Origin: Aquila chrysaetos chrysaetos
Lineage: Eukaryota; Chordata; Aves; Accipitriformes; Accipitridae
Length of the DNA: 64,000 bases
Direction: 5' to 3'
Assembly: GCF_900496995.4 (NCBI RefSeq)
Contig: NC_044024.1
Location: forward strand, 20,462,698 to 20,526,697
Shown here: one piece after another, positions 25,143 through 36,900 of the stretch
Position numbering within the stretch: position 1 is the stretch's first letter
How the letters are laid out: each line of letters begins with the position of its first letter
Position numbers and translations under genes: made by a program
The notes under the pieces: model-generated
Told to the model about the DNA's origin: nothing
Seen by the model: only the letters and a program-made list of their open reading frames with translations
Database searches by the model: none

Positions 25143-28100
25143 AACCATTCTTTTGATTAAGTGTAATTTTCATATCTGACGTACTTCAGTACTATTCTGA
25201 GGTATCTTCAGTCTTTCTGGGCTATCTAGGGCTTTCTTGTCTCCCCCTACATATGCAAACTTTTGATTTCCAGAGACAAGATTTTGCAGTAGTTGAATCA
25301 GAGGTCTAACTGGGTAAGATTGTTCATCCATTCCTGTCCAAATAGCCTGCCAGTTCCGACACCAGTTTATCTGATGTGTAAACTGGCCAGCAGGGCTTCA
25401 TAAAATTATTCTTTTCCTTCAACAGTTTAATCCCTTGGTCTTTTCTCAAGAAGAATTCTCACGACTACAGTAGGAATTTTGCCTGAGGCCTGTAGAATCC
25501 TACCCGAGATGGAGCTGTGCTATTTGACAATTATCCAGTATGAATCCCTAGTGGATCTAATTCTGACCTTTCAGCAAATTGGGTGTGGACAAGAAGCTGA
25601 ACATTTCAAAAAGTGATGTTATTAATGTTAAGCAAGGGAAATAATTTGATGGTATTTTAAGAATGTCCCATTGGTTAGTTAAAAAGAGAAACCCAAAAGT
25701 AATATTTAAAAGCAGTTCCACATAGTCAGCCTCAAAGACTGTGGTACAGGATTCCTGTGTTATGGTTAATGGAAAAGAATATTTGTTTGGACAAATAGAG
25801 GTTGGGATTTTAATCTACTGATTTGTTCCATGTAACACATTTTTCCACTACCACGCCATGCTTTTCAGTAGCGTCACTTATAAACTCCTCCTAAGGTTTA
25901 AATTTATGGGGAAAAGGTTAGTGGAAATGCTTTGAGTTTAATATGAAGTTCTCACCAGATGCAAAGTAGCAGTTTACCGTAAAATGGAATTTCAGTACCC
26001 TGGTGTCCCTAAGGCAGATCCATTACCATGCCTTCACTCCTCATATTTAATATTTAATGTTTGATATTTAATGATCAAGTTTGCTGTCCTATTTGGGCAA
26101 TACAAAAGCCTCCTCAGATGCACAGCTGAGATTTTCCAGTGCAAATGTACTATTCCTGGTAGTCATACCCCCTCCACTTGGGCTGTCTACAAAAGACGTT
26201 GAAAAGAAAGAGGGGAAGAAGGACGTGTAGGTCAGGATGGGCATCCTGAGTCGCCCAGCCTATGGGTGCTATAGCCTGTGGCAGTCTAATTCAGCTTGGG
26301 GAAATAGCAGGGAGTCAGATGTGTCTTACTGATGTCTTCCTCTCAATGCCTCCTCGGATCAACTGAATTCACATGACAGCAGTGATCTTTTGCTAGGTCC
26401 TTAGGGAGTATACTCTGTAAAATACAAATTCTTTGCCTTTTGAGGTATGTTTCTATTGATGCCTGACCTTTACTTTGCTATGACTTTGCAATTCTGCATC
26501 ATTTCAAAGAACAGTTTGGTCTTACAGGTAGCTGAAGAGCTTCCCTTAGCCCAGTGGCTGCCAACTCACCTTTGTTGTTTTGTCAGCATTTCTGGTGCTT
26601 TCCCTGGGATGGCTTTTTTTTTTTTTTAACAGAAAACTTGTGTTTATTTATTTTTGGTAATCCTGGAAGCCATTTAATCAGAATATTTAATTATGTTTCT
26701 CTCCAGTCTGGAGCCAGTGTGGGTTTGTTTTAATTCGAACAAGATTTTCTAAATGAAACCCTTTTTCAGTGGCTTTCAACTCAATTAGAGATCAGAATCT
26801 TAACTTCTGTTTAGGGCAGGCATTCAGCAGAGTGTAAGTCTGTCTTTAACTCATACTGACTTCAGGGGTACTGTTCAGGGTACCTTAGAGATGAGCATGT
26901 GCTTTGATGCCTTGCTAGCCTAGGCCTGAATATCCACACAGGGCTTGGGAATTTTAATGTGTTTTACCAGGCCAAAGAAGAAACAAAATGATAACTATTT
27001 GTTTTATAACTGCCCTTAAAAATTATTGATTTAATTTTTAATTTCAATGAATATGTATTTTATTGGCATCTTAATTCCCAGGTGGACTGAGTTAGCAGCA
27101 GAGAGTGATCACAAGTTATGGGGGGAACATGTGGGAGAGGCAGAATGGGTTAGGATGTGTCAGACCCCATGAGTGTGGTCTAGTGTGGTTGGGTTTTATA
27201 GTTCCAGCCTTGAACTAGAATGTGCCCTGTACGTGTAGTGCTAGAAAAAACGACAACATATTACCTAGATCTTTGGAAGCACGTAGAGCCACTGCTTGAG
27301 TTCACTGGCACCAGACTGTTTTTCTTATAGTGCCGTTTGCACTGAGTAAGCAAAGGGCTGGAAACAGATTCCCTGATAATACATCAGGGAACCAGGTGGT
27401 CTAACGGAGCAAAGATTGGTCAGGTATGTTTAACTTTCACCTTTGCAAGTAAGTAGCCAATTTTTCTGCTTGTTTTTATCCAGGGGAAATGCAACTAGTG
27501 TAGAAAATTTACCAAATAAGAGCTTTAAAATGCAGTTTAAAGCACAAGTGTGGCAAACAGCAAACGCTTTTTGAAAGGACAACCTGTGTTCTGAGAAAAA
27601 CCTTCATGAATCCTGTGTTTTCAGTTGCTAGAGGGCAGCATTGTATAATCAATGAGAGTATGACCTCCTAAGGTCTGAAAGCATCTAATAGCTCAGAGTT
27701 TGAATGTGGAACTTCTCAAGGATATCAGTGGTTTCTCAGTTTTATGATCAGGGCTTTATTAAAAAAACTATTTCTACTTTGATTGCTGTCTTAGTGATGT
27801 TAACATTCATGTATCTACATTTCCCGTGTTTCTTTTCAGCTCATCATAAATGTTTAAGAGACAGTTGCCTTGGTCACTTTTCTTGTTGCAACAGTTAGCA
27901 TAAGTAAAGAAATTATGAGATTTTTAGGAATAGTTTTCCAATTAATTTTATTTACTACGTGAAAATCGTGTACAATTTTTCTACTTCCCCAGTAGACAGC
28001 ATCTGCAAAATATTTATGTATTGGCCCTGAAACAGAGAACAGTAAGGTATAAAATTTGTGACGGATTATTTATTTCTTACTTACGGGTGTTGCTTTGCAT

Positions 28101-29332
28101 TCTGTCTCAGAAGGGTGTGCCTCTGCTTTACGTTGCTCCTCTTTGGCTATTCCTTATTTTGCTAACACAATGCGTGCTGTACATCCATTTTAAAACTGAG
28201 TATAGAATCAGTTTTGTTCACAATGCTTGTAAACAACCAAGCACTAGAACAATACTTAACGATAAATTTTCACTTCAAATACTTGTACAACCCAATTTTA
28301 AATTACAAACAATTATAAAATGTAAAGATCTGAAATTCCTGCAGTTTCAGTAAAATTATTGAGCTTTTTATGGCTAGATAGAGCTTTTTGTGGCATAGAA
28401 GTCAGCATAAGAAAATCAGTCTTTTTAAAACGTGGCAACTGATGTGGGGATTCTGGGTGGGACATCTTTATCAGGCATCTGAAAACTAAGAACATCTCCA
28501 AATTGGGAGCTACTTCAGAGTATTGACTAGAGTTGCTCTGGGTACTGCTGCTTTCAGCCTCCTGTGGAGATTTATTTTGGTTGTTGTTCATTTAACACAT
28601 TTCACAGAAATAGGCAAAACCATCTACAGGGCTGCCCTAAACTTTCCTCAGCTAGGCTTACTCTCAGGCACACTCCCTGTGTCTGGGAAGGGCTGGACTT
28701 CACATTCCAGCCCCGACCCTGACCGTGCACTTTGCACTGAAAAGCTCTCAGTGTGCTCGATGTGGAACTGGATGTGAACGATTGCTTATGCAGAGTTTAT
28801 CTTGCTAGACATACCATATTTCATAGGATAATCTTCAATGTCTTTTTAGGGAAACTTTATGTACTTGTAAACTAGTGTGAATCTAAGGGAAGATAATAAA
28901 ACTTGTCGGTCACAAAATTTCTTCTATATTGTCCCAGATGCTATTGATGACCATCAAGATCTGTGAGGCCAGGATTATTTCTTTAAATCCCTCTGCTGCT
29001 TGATGGCCTACAGGATTCCCCATTTTCCTTAGAGCCTGACATTTAAGTAGCATTTCTTTCCTGCAGAGTCAAAGATGATCCCTCATTCTCCCTGGTCGCT
29101 CTCATCCCCCACTGAACCTGCTTCTTACTCCTGAGTGCTGAAAGGAGAAATTTGTCAGAGAAGAGCTGAGATGTAAGATCCTCTTGGAATGTGAGGACTG
29201 TCATTACTTAGGCATAGTAGATATTGATGCTGATGCACATTTCTTTCACTCAGATAAAAAAGTATTTAACTATTTTAAATTAAGTTACAAAAACAAGGCC
29301 AGCTTGTAAAGATGTGCCAAATAGCATAGCAC

Positions 29333-29382
29333 TGTTGAAACCAATGGAGTGAACTGGCTTACACCAGCAACAAATATGCTCC
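29333..29382. repeat. Fragment of ancient amniote repeat
   Basis: The phrase ttgaaaccaatggagtgaac followed by tggcttacaccagcaac resembles the ttgaagtcaatggagctacgctgatttacaccagc module of the degraded family seen at about 10.9 kb. It is diverged and short. Confidence 0.35.
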
Positions 29383-32059
29383 TACCGGCCTATTGTGTTT
29401 TGCCAGTAATGTCTGCTAATAAAAATACAGCCTGTAATTTGAAAACTCTTTGTTTTAAAAGTGCTAAATTAAGGCATTAATCTGTATTTAATGAAATGAT
29501 GGGATGGATGGAAAGCCAGAAAAAGTTCAGTAGGTGTCAAACCTTTGACAGTTTATTTGCTTGAGCTACTAAGTTGAAAGACCTGCTTTTGTATATGGTC
29601 ACCATTTCCCAATACACTGAGGGCAGTCTGCCTAAATCACTAGGGTCTAAGTCTGCAAGAAGCTCCTTGTAGATAAACCCTTACAACCAGAGAGGGCTAC
29701 TCTTCAGACTAGGTGCCAGGCTCTGGTCTCTCAGGATGGCATTCCTAGTGACTGAGCATATGAAACCTTATTGGACACCAGTGTAAAATAAGTAGGGTTT
29801 TAGCTCAGGTTTTCGTCTGCTAGTCAACAAACCCCACCGGAATTAGAATCTACTGATACCCACTCTGGACAGTCTCAGTGAAGGAGCCATGGGGACTGGT
29901 ATTGTCAGTCCTGCTGCTTGGGCATGAGGTGCCGCGGTGCTGAGACAACCACCCGAGCCTCTCCTGTGCCATGTGGCAGCTCCTTCTACAGCCAACAGCA
30001 GTCTTTCCATTCCCTACAGTGGGAGCTGAAACAGGTTTTTGGTGCCTCCCAAGGAGTTCTTGCAGGCTAGAATAAACTTTTCCGTGAAAGGTCACCCCAG
30101 CACTGACTATTGTGTCGTTTCTTCCTCTTCTCCCTGTACCTGCCATAAACCAACTTACGCTGGGAAGAGAGCTCTGGAGGGGATACCACACAGTTCTAAT
30201 CTCCAACATGTTTCTGCAGGGGTGAGCAGAAGACTTCAGTCTCTACAGGCTGGCGATCTGCTTCCTTTCATCAATGTTACAATCAGTTCATTTTTTAACT
30301 CTATGCCTTTATTTGCAGGCTCTCGGTATGAAATTTCTTTTGGTTGTTTGTCTAGTTTTTAGTTTCACAACTAAAGAACAAAAAACACTTTTAGACCTTC
30401 TTTTAAAAACGTTTTTTTTTTTACTTCTGGGAAGCAAAAAGCAGCCAAAGACACACAGTACTGAATAAGTCCAATTATACCGCATTCTTGTGGTTGAGTA
30501 AGACACAGAGCAACTAAAACAAACTAACATAAACAGGGAAAGCCAAATTAAATACTTACATTTGTATAGTGCAAGAGGATCCTGGGCTCAGGAATGTAAT
30601 TCAATCTTTATTTATTTTTTAAGTAGGCAGTGCATAAAATAGTTGGGGATCTTTGCAATACGAGACTAAGGTAGTAGAATACTTTTTGACTAAAGAGTCA
30701 GCTAATACAGTATTGTAAGGGGACTAAGTGTTTGCTCAGTGTGCAAGAGAGCTTTGACAAATCTAAAGAAAGGATCACCGAGTCAGTCATGGCTCTTCAT
30801 AATGCAAAAGCAAATTATCAAATGGATACCTGACACCAAATGGGGAGAGAGAATTTGGGTGTCTAATTGACACATACACAATCTGCTTAGCATTGGAAGT
30901 GTGAAGTTCTACTTGAAGCAAAAATGATTGTGGTATGTAAGGAATGCAGATGTTTATCTATATATCATTGCCACTGGGCCTTCTCACAGTCCTCCTAATA
31001 ACTGTGCTGCAGAAAGAGCTTTTGGACTTTTCCAAAACAAATCTGACCTTCCCATCACTCCCCACTTCAATGTGCTTTGTACAAAAGGAGATACATGAAA
31101 AAGTAGCTGCAGCGTAAGATGGATGTTAGGAAATGGCCGCAGTACGTTATTTTATAGCTGAAGATTGGGGTGGAAAGATTTCATTTGGAGGTAGTGCAAT
31201 TCACTCACAAACTATTCCCTCTATGCCGGTAATTCCTGCACTGCTTCTAAGGTCTAGCAGCGTTGTATCAGGTGCTGGCAATTGGTCCCTGAAGCACCGA
31301 CACACAAAATGGCTATTTCCTGCTGTTACGTCGAGTAGAAGAAGCTGCAATATATTAAATACTTTGCTAGTTACTTTTCTGTGCACACAGATGCCAGCAG
31401 CCATCACTGGGATATTTGGGGAATGAAGGAAATGTGGTACATATTCACAAATTAAATGGAAGGTGAGTCATAACCTTCATTAAGCAGTGGTCCAGTTAAG
31501 GACTATGTAAGTGATCAGTATTTCCAGATTCATCTACCTTTATGAAGGGCTGGTTTTCTGCTCAACCCGAAGGTTGATTTCTGCTCAATGTTAATCTCAG
31601 TAACAGTAATCATCAGGAATTCAAAACCATGAAATCCACACCCGTACTCCAGATTTACTTTCTTATAATTGTGTACAGAATTTGCCTTGAAGGCTGTGAT
31701 AAAATGATAGATGCTTCTATGACTTGATGTAAACGTTGTGGGGGGAGTCTCATTATCTTCCTTTGCCAAACTGTCACTCCAACCATTGTACAGAATCTTT
31801 GTAAATGTTTTTTATTTCTTTGAATCAGTCACTACAAGAAGATGTCAGAGAGTGGAACCATTTGGTGTCCTGTCCTGGTGTTTACACCTTACAGCTTTCT
31901 GGGGGAATAATCCCCATAACTCTGGCACTTTGCCTTACGTCAGTTATGAGGACAAGGGACAAAATTCTCCAACTAGCAGGCCCGTGTGTTTGTCAGGAAT
32001 TTAAAAATGTTGTCATCCTGAATTATTTCAGCCTATCAGCCTACCAAAGGAATCTTTAA

Positions 32060-32130
32060 CCTCCTGTTTTCCTTCTCCCCTTTTTTTCTTTCTTTGAATG
32101 TCTGTTTTCTTCTCCTTCCCCCTCCCCAAC
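32060..32130 (+). repeat. Polypyrimidine-rich tract
   Basis: About 70 bases are strongly biased to C and T, with only a short gaatg interruption near 32,096-32,100. Such tracts can form unusual DNA structures, or can be splice-acceptor-like if an exon follows. No convincing exon follows here. Confidence 0.7.
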
Positions 32131-32313
32131 TGGCTGCAGTGAAGAAAATCTGTCAGGTTTTCCTGGAATTTTTCCCCTTTAATATTCAGTTTGCACAGTC
32201 TCCACATAAAAGGTTACCAACCTTGGTTTTCGCTTATACAATTAATACTGGCTTTATATTTTAATCCCACTTCAGTTTGCTGATCAGCCTTGCACCATCC
32301 CCAGCTGTTATGA

Positions 32314-32340
32314 TATGTAAACAAAAATATTATGACGTCA
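32314..32340. promoter_or_regulatory. Candidate enhancer core: FOX site plus palindromic CRE
   Basis: A forkhead-type sequence, tatgtaaaca, at 32,314-32,323 is followed 9 bases later by the full palindromic CRE tgacgtca at 32,333-32,340. An octamer-like atgcatat and several AT-rich motifs follow within about 60 bases. The full CRE palindrome is rare in AT-rich DNA and is the classic CREB/ATF-binding sequence. No promoter or exon adjoins it, so it would be a distal element if functional. Chance occurrence cannot be excluded. Confidence 0.35.
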
Positions 32341-33413
32341 TTGTTAAGAACAGTGGCCTAGCTTTAGCTATTCAAATGCATATTTAGTCCCTTGTAAAAG
32401 GCTAGATTTTTATATAGCAATTTCCACAGAAACTGCTGGAGACTCAATGGTTCTGGAAATCACGCCCCTCATTAGTGTGCCTACATATGGATACAGGCAC
32501 TTTATCAGAGCTGAAAAATGAAAAAAGCTAATATTAGAGTTAATACTAGTTATTTCCCCTCTTGCCCCTCCTGTTCATATCCCATGTTGTTGCTTTGGCA
32601 TCTCTGTTATCCAGCCAGCTTCACTGCCTGAGTGGCTTCCCCACTGAACCAGACCAGAAGTGATCTGTACTTTGGCAGTGAATCACTGGTGGCATTTAAA
32701 CAGAATCCAAGACTCAGACCTGGACTGCTCTCATTTCTCAACTGAAGATCATGCTGTCTCTGTGTATGTATACCACAGTTACTCAAGTGATGGACTCCAA
32801 TATGGATTTAGAAATAAGGCACTTTTAGCTAGACATTGTGTAGATCCCAGACCAGATTTCCCCTATATCTTTTTTTTGACCGATTGTCCCTGTGCACATT
32901 CACCCTGTGCACATTCGTACATTCAACCATGGAAATCTATGGAAGACCAGAGATTTTTCAGCTCTGCTAGCATCTGGTCCTGTCAGTGTTGAATTCCCAC
33001 CATAATATTTTCAATGGGGAAAAAGCGATGAGCTTTGTCACAGCTGAGTGCCTATTCCTGTGGGACATTCCCATTTGGCTCTACTATTGTACTGTGTTTG
33101 CACGGCAAGGTTTTGGTAGCGGAGCGGCTGCAGGTCCCAGATGACCAGCAGTAGTCTGGGGTGCAGGCTTCAAACCTGTAGCTGTCTAGCGACAGAGGGC
33201 TTCATTTCCACCTTTTGGGCACCAAAAAGGACTGCGGTGGGTTGACCCAGGCTGGCTGCCAGATGCCCACCAAAGCTGCTCTATCACTCCCCTCCTCAGC
33301 TGGACAGGGGAGAGAAAATATAACAAAAGGCTCATAGGTCGAGATAAGGACGGGGAGAGATCACTCAGCAATTACCATCACAGGCAAAACACTCTAGAGT
33401 TGGGGAAAATTAA

Positions 33414-33419
33414 TTTATT
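33414..33419 (-). terminator. AATAAA polyadenylation signal of the element
   Basis: On the minus strand the sequence is AATAAA within ggtaataaattaattttcc. It lies about 650 bases downstream of the TATA-like motif near 34.07 kb, consistent with an LTR having a long transcribed portion. It is inferred from the motif only. Confidence 0.4.
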
Positions 33420-33626
33420 ACCAGTCAAATCAGAGTAGGGTAATGAGAAATAAAACCAAATCTTAAAACACCTTCCCCCCACCCCTCCCTTCTTCCCAGG
33501 CTCAACTTTACACCTGATTTCTCTACCACCTCCCCCCAAAGCAGCACAGGGGGGCGAGGAATGGGGGTTGTGGTCAGTTCATCACACATTGTCTCTGCTG
33601 CTCCTTCCTCCTCACACTCTTCCCCT

Positions 33627-33955
33627 GCTCCAGCGTGGGGTCCCTCCCATGGGAGACAGTCGTCCACAAACTGTGTCAATATGAGTCTGTCCCATGGGCT
33701 GCAGTTTTTCACAAGTTGCTCCAGCGTGGGTCCCTTCCACGGGGCCACAGGTCCTGCCAGGAGCCTGCTCCAGCGCGGGCTTCCCATGGGGTCCCAGCCT
33801 CCTTTGGGCATCCCCCTGCTCCGGCGTGGGGTCCTCCCTGGGCTGCAGGTGGAGATCTGCTCCACCGTGGACCTCCCTGGGCTGCAGGGGGACAGCCTGC
33901 CTCACCATGGTCTTCCCCACGGGCTGCAGGGGAATCTCTGCTCCGGTGCCTGGAG
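33627..33955. repeat. Minisatellite of about 42-50 bp inside the 33-kb element
   Basis: The motif gctccagcgtggggtcc and variants recur at about 33,627, 33,718, 33,767, 33,818, 33,859, 33,899 and 33,940. Most spacings are 41-51 bases, with one double spacing. Most units also contain catggg or gggctgcag. The array is internal to the mobile element and may vary in copy number between copies. Confidence 0.75.
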
Positions 33956-36900
33956 TGCCTCCTCCCCTCCTTCTGCACTGACCTGGGGGTCTGCAGGGTT
34001 GCTCCTCTCACATCTTCTCACTCCTCTCTCCCAGCTGCTGTTGTGCAGCAGGTTTTTCCCCTTCTTAAATATGTTATTGCAGAGGGGCTACCACCATCGC
34101 TGATGGGCTCGGCCTTGGCCAGCAGCAGGTCCACCTTGGAGCTGGCTGGCATTGGCTCTGTCGGACATGGGGGAAGCTTCTAGCAGCTTCTCACAGAAGC
34201 CACCCCTGTAGCCCCCCCACTACCAAAACCTTGCCGTGCAAACCCAATGCATCTATCTCCAAAGACATCTACACCTTTTGACACTATAAGAAGAATGCTT
34301 TGCCTGGACATCAGGTATGTCAGAGCTGTGCTAGGGAGAACTGCTAGGGAGAGCTAACTTCTCTCATCTTGTTCATTAAGCATGCAATTTGCAAAGTCAC
34401 CACATGGTTCTCTATTTACACTAGACAATGTGCTATTACAGAAGCTTCTAGGGCTGCTGTAATTCCTGACAGGATTGTCCTCTTCTCTGTCTTTCTATTT
34501 CTTTTTGAAGGCCAGGGGCTTCTCATCCAGGTAATCTACACTGGTGGAGTGGGAAAGTTAGTGGATAATAAGCATCCTAAGAGAGTAAGACTGCATATGG
34601 ACAATCACTTAAGACAGAAAGGGAGATGGTTTACTGGAGTATATGTTGAGATACATAAATTCCCAGCTTACCCACCCTCTTCTCTACCTTCAGATCCCAT
34701 TAAAGATTTAGAGTCTTAGAGCTGAGCGGAGCTGACAACATAAAGTGCATTGCACTGATTTACACTGCATATGCAGTCCATATGATGAGGCAGGACATGA
34801 ACACTCCTCCGGATACTGAGGTGTGCCAAAAAATTGTTCTGTCTGGAGTACTCAGGCATATACTTATACATAGGATGAACAAGCCTGTGGAGTTCAGACT
34901 TAATGGACTTTCTGGGCCTAAGTAACCTCCTTTTTATACTGTTGTCAGGGAGCAGCTTGCAGGGTTTTGCTGCTGCCTGCAGATCTGAAGGGAGTGTGTA
35001 GCGCCTGGCTTGTCCGGCAGCACTGCCTCCTGTGCCCTCGTATGCTTCCCGACAAGGGAACCTCCACATTCTACCCAGCGGACCATGGTAAAAATTAACA
35101 AAGTAAACTTGATGTTCATGATTTCCTCCTCTGTAGTATTTCTAGCAAATGGGGTACCTGAATTCCTAAAGGGCTGGGATATTCTAGATATAATTGCCAG
35201 TTTTGGGGGGGCTCACAGGATGTCCAGCATAATCAATGCCCAAGGGAAAGCCAAGAGAACAGCTGGAGCCTTGCTCAGAGTGGGAGAGCTCTATTCTGTG
35301 AAAGGTAATGGAAAACTTTACTGTTCTGTTTTGGTGCTGAGTAACTTGATCTATGTGGTTATTTTTATTCCTCTCTGTTTACATTCTTCGTGCCCTTTTC
35401 TGATTTTTAGACATATATGTACTTTTTCCTTCTATCTCCTATGAGCTCCTAGATAGAATTCTGCTGAAACCCCTTCCCCCTAAAAACACAGACAAATGCA
35501 GATTAAAGGTATGTGCTTTTGCAAGAGGTCTGTATTCACACTGTTACTCTCTGGATTAAGATTGCTGTGGTTTATGTATGTGCAGCTGCTTTCTAATTAA
35601 AGCCCACATCTGCCCTGGCTTTAACACCAGTCAACTGTAGTGAAGCCATTAACCCTCTCTGTTACTTCTGCCCTTTGTCCTATGGGCACATGAAAGGATA
35701 AGTGGGTTGAGAAATGAAAAACCAAAAGCACAGTTCTGTCTTGCTGTGTTTATGCTCAGTATGTCTGAAGAGGGAAGGACAGGGAAGCCAGGTCTCATTC
35801 TGTTCCCTCAATCTTATGAAGATTCTGGCTTTTGGTGTAATTTAGCACACATTCAAGGCTGGGCTGCAGTCCTTCATTCTGCTGCTCAAAGGCTTTTTAC
35901 ATTATCATATCTGCTCCCAATCCATTTAGTTGCTTATAACCCCTGATGGGCCCCTTCTGGGAAGGACATGCATTTGTTGCATAAAGTGGGTTACCCTGTC
36001 ATCCATGCACCCAAAGGACGCCCTGTGTCAAGGGAAGGAATCCTTAGTAATTTCTCACTTGCTTTGAGTTGCTTCAGCTGTACAAAAGAAGTAGGAGAGC
36101 CCTGCGGTCTGGCCCTGGAGACTGTGCTCTTTGCTCACGTAAGGCAGAGCCTCACGTCCAGCTTGTAGAATTCAGGAGGCCGTGTCATTCAGAAGGGATT
36201 TTTGTATGATTCCTCTAAATGATACATGAGGTAAATGAGTACAGATGAAAGTTTTGTCTCATTTCCTTGGGACCGAGCAATAAAATAGGGAATCTGTAAT
36301 ATGAATTAAAAAAAAACCACCAAAACCAAAAACTGAGGAAAATTTGGCCTCTTTGACTCTTTGGGCACTGTTTAGACTTTCAAAACTGAATCAGCCCAAC
36401 TTTGTGGCTTATTATGCAGTCTGCTCTTGATAACTTCTGAAACTTCATCCAAATGAACTATTCAGATCCTGGGTGGGGTAACACTAATGGTGATGTAACA
36501 GACCTGAGGTCAATGCATCTCCTCCCAGTGTGTGGTCTGTGAATAATATTGGGCCTGTGGGTCCCAGAAGCAGTGATGTCTTTGTGAAAGAATTTGAAAA
36601 AAAGGGTAGCTGTATTAACTGTATCACAGTTAATACTCCCATTTCCTCAAAGAATCCATTCACTGCAAAGGAGGAAGGAATATGCCTTTTCAACATTCGT
36701 CTTTTAAAGAGCACTCAAAAGCGAAGGCGGTCTGGCTGACTGAAGTTGTGTACACCTGAAGAAAATCTCTATTTGAAATGAGTGCCTGCAAAATAAACTG
36801 AAGTCAATGTGTGATGCAGGTGGCTGAGTTTCTAAAGTCAGAACATTTTTGTTTTGATGCCTACAAATGGATTTAATTGTAATGTGTGACCTGTGATAAT

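Larger units (their letters stand above)
15761..33094. other. Non-coding region, scattered old repeats
   Basis: No ORF was recognised. The minus-strand ORF at 23,503-23,733 (76 codons) has a protein-like composition but no family match and no upstream acceptor that I can defend. Features noted are ancient repeat fragments at about 17.37 and 29.33 kb, a 16-bp tandem duplication at 21.38 kb, a decayed MIR at 24.57 kb, a short tandem repeat at 25.11 kb, a pyrimidine tract at 32.06 kb and a transcription-factor motif cluster at 32.31 kb. Confidence 0.55.
33096..34243 (-). mobile_element. 1.15-kb avian interspersed repeat with 24-bp inverted ends (probable ERV-type LTR)
   Basis: The left end, gtttgcacggcaaggttttg plus gtag at 33,096-33,119, is the exact reverse complement of 34,220-34,243. 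Read on the minus strand, it has a TATA-like atatttaag at about 34,063-34,072 and an AATAAA signal at 33,414-33,419. Its right part ends in a ggtcaacccaccgca phrase that I recognise from common avian LTR repeats. A base T before the left end would give a TG start if it is an LTR. No target-site duplication was found, suggesting age. The long perfect inverted termini could instead indicate a non-autonomous DNA transposon or a composite insertion. ORFs of up to 182 codons on both strands are by-products of GC-rich repeated sequence and no retroviral protein is encoded. Confidence 0.75.

Noticed and set aside
33425-34183. ORFs of 95-182 codons on both strands
   Set aside because: They lie inside the repeat element and its minisatellite. 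The same DNA is open in several frames, which points to composition and repetition rather than coding.
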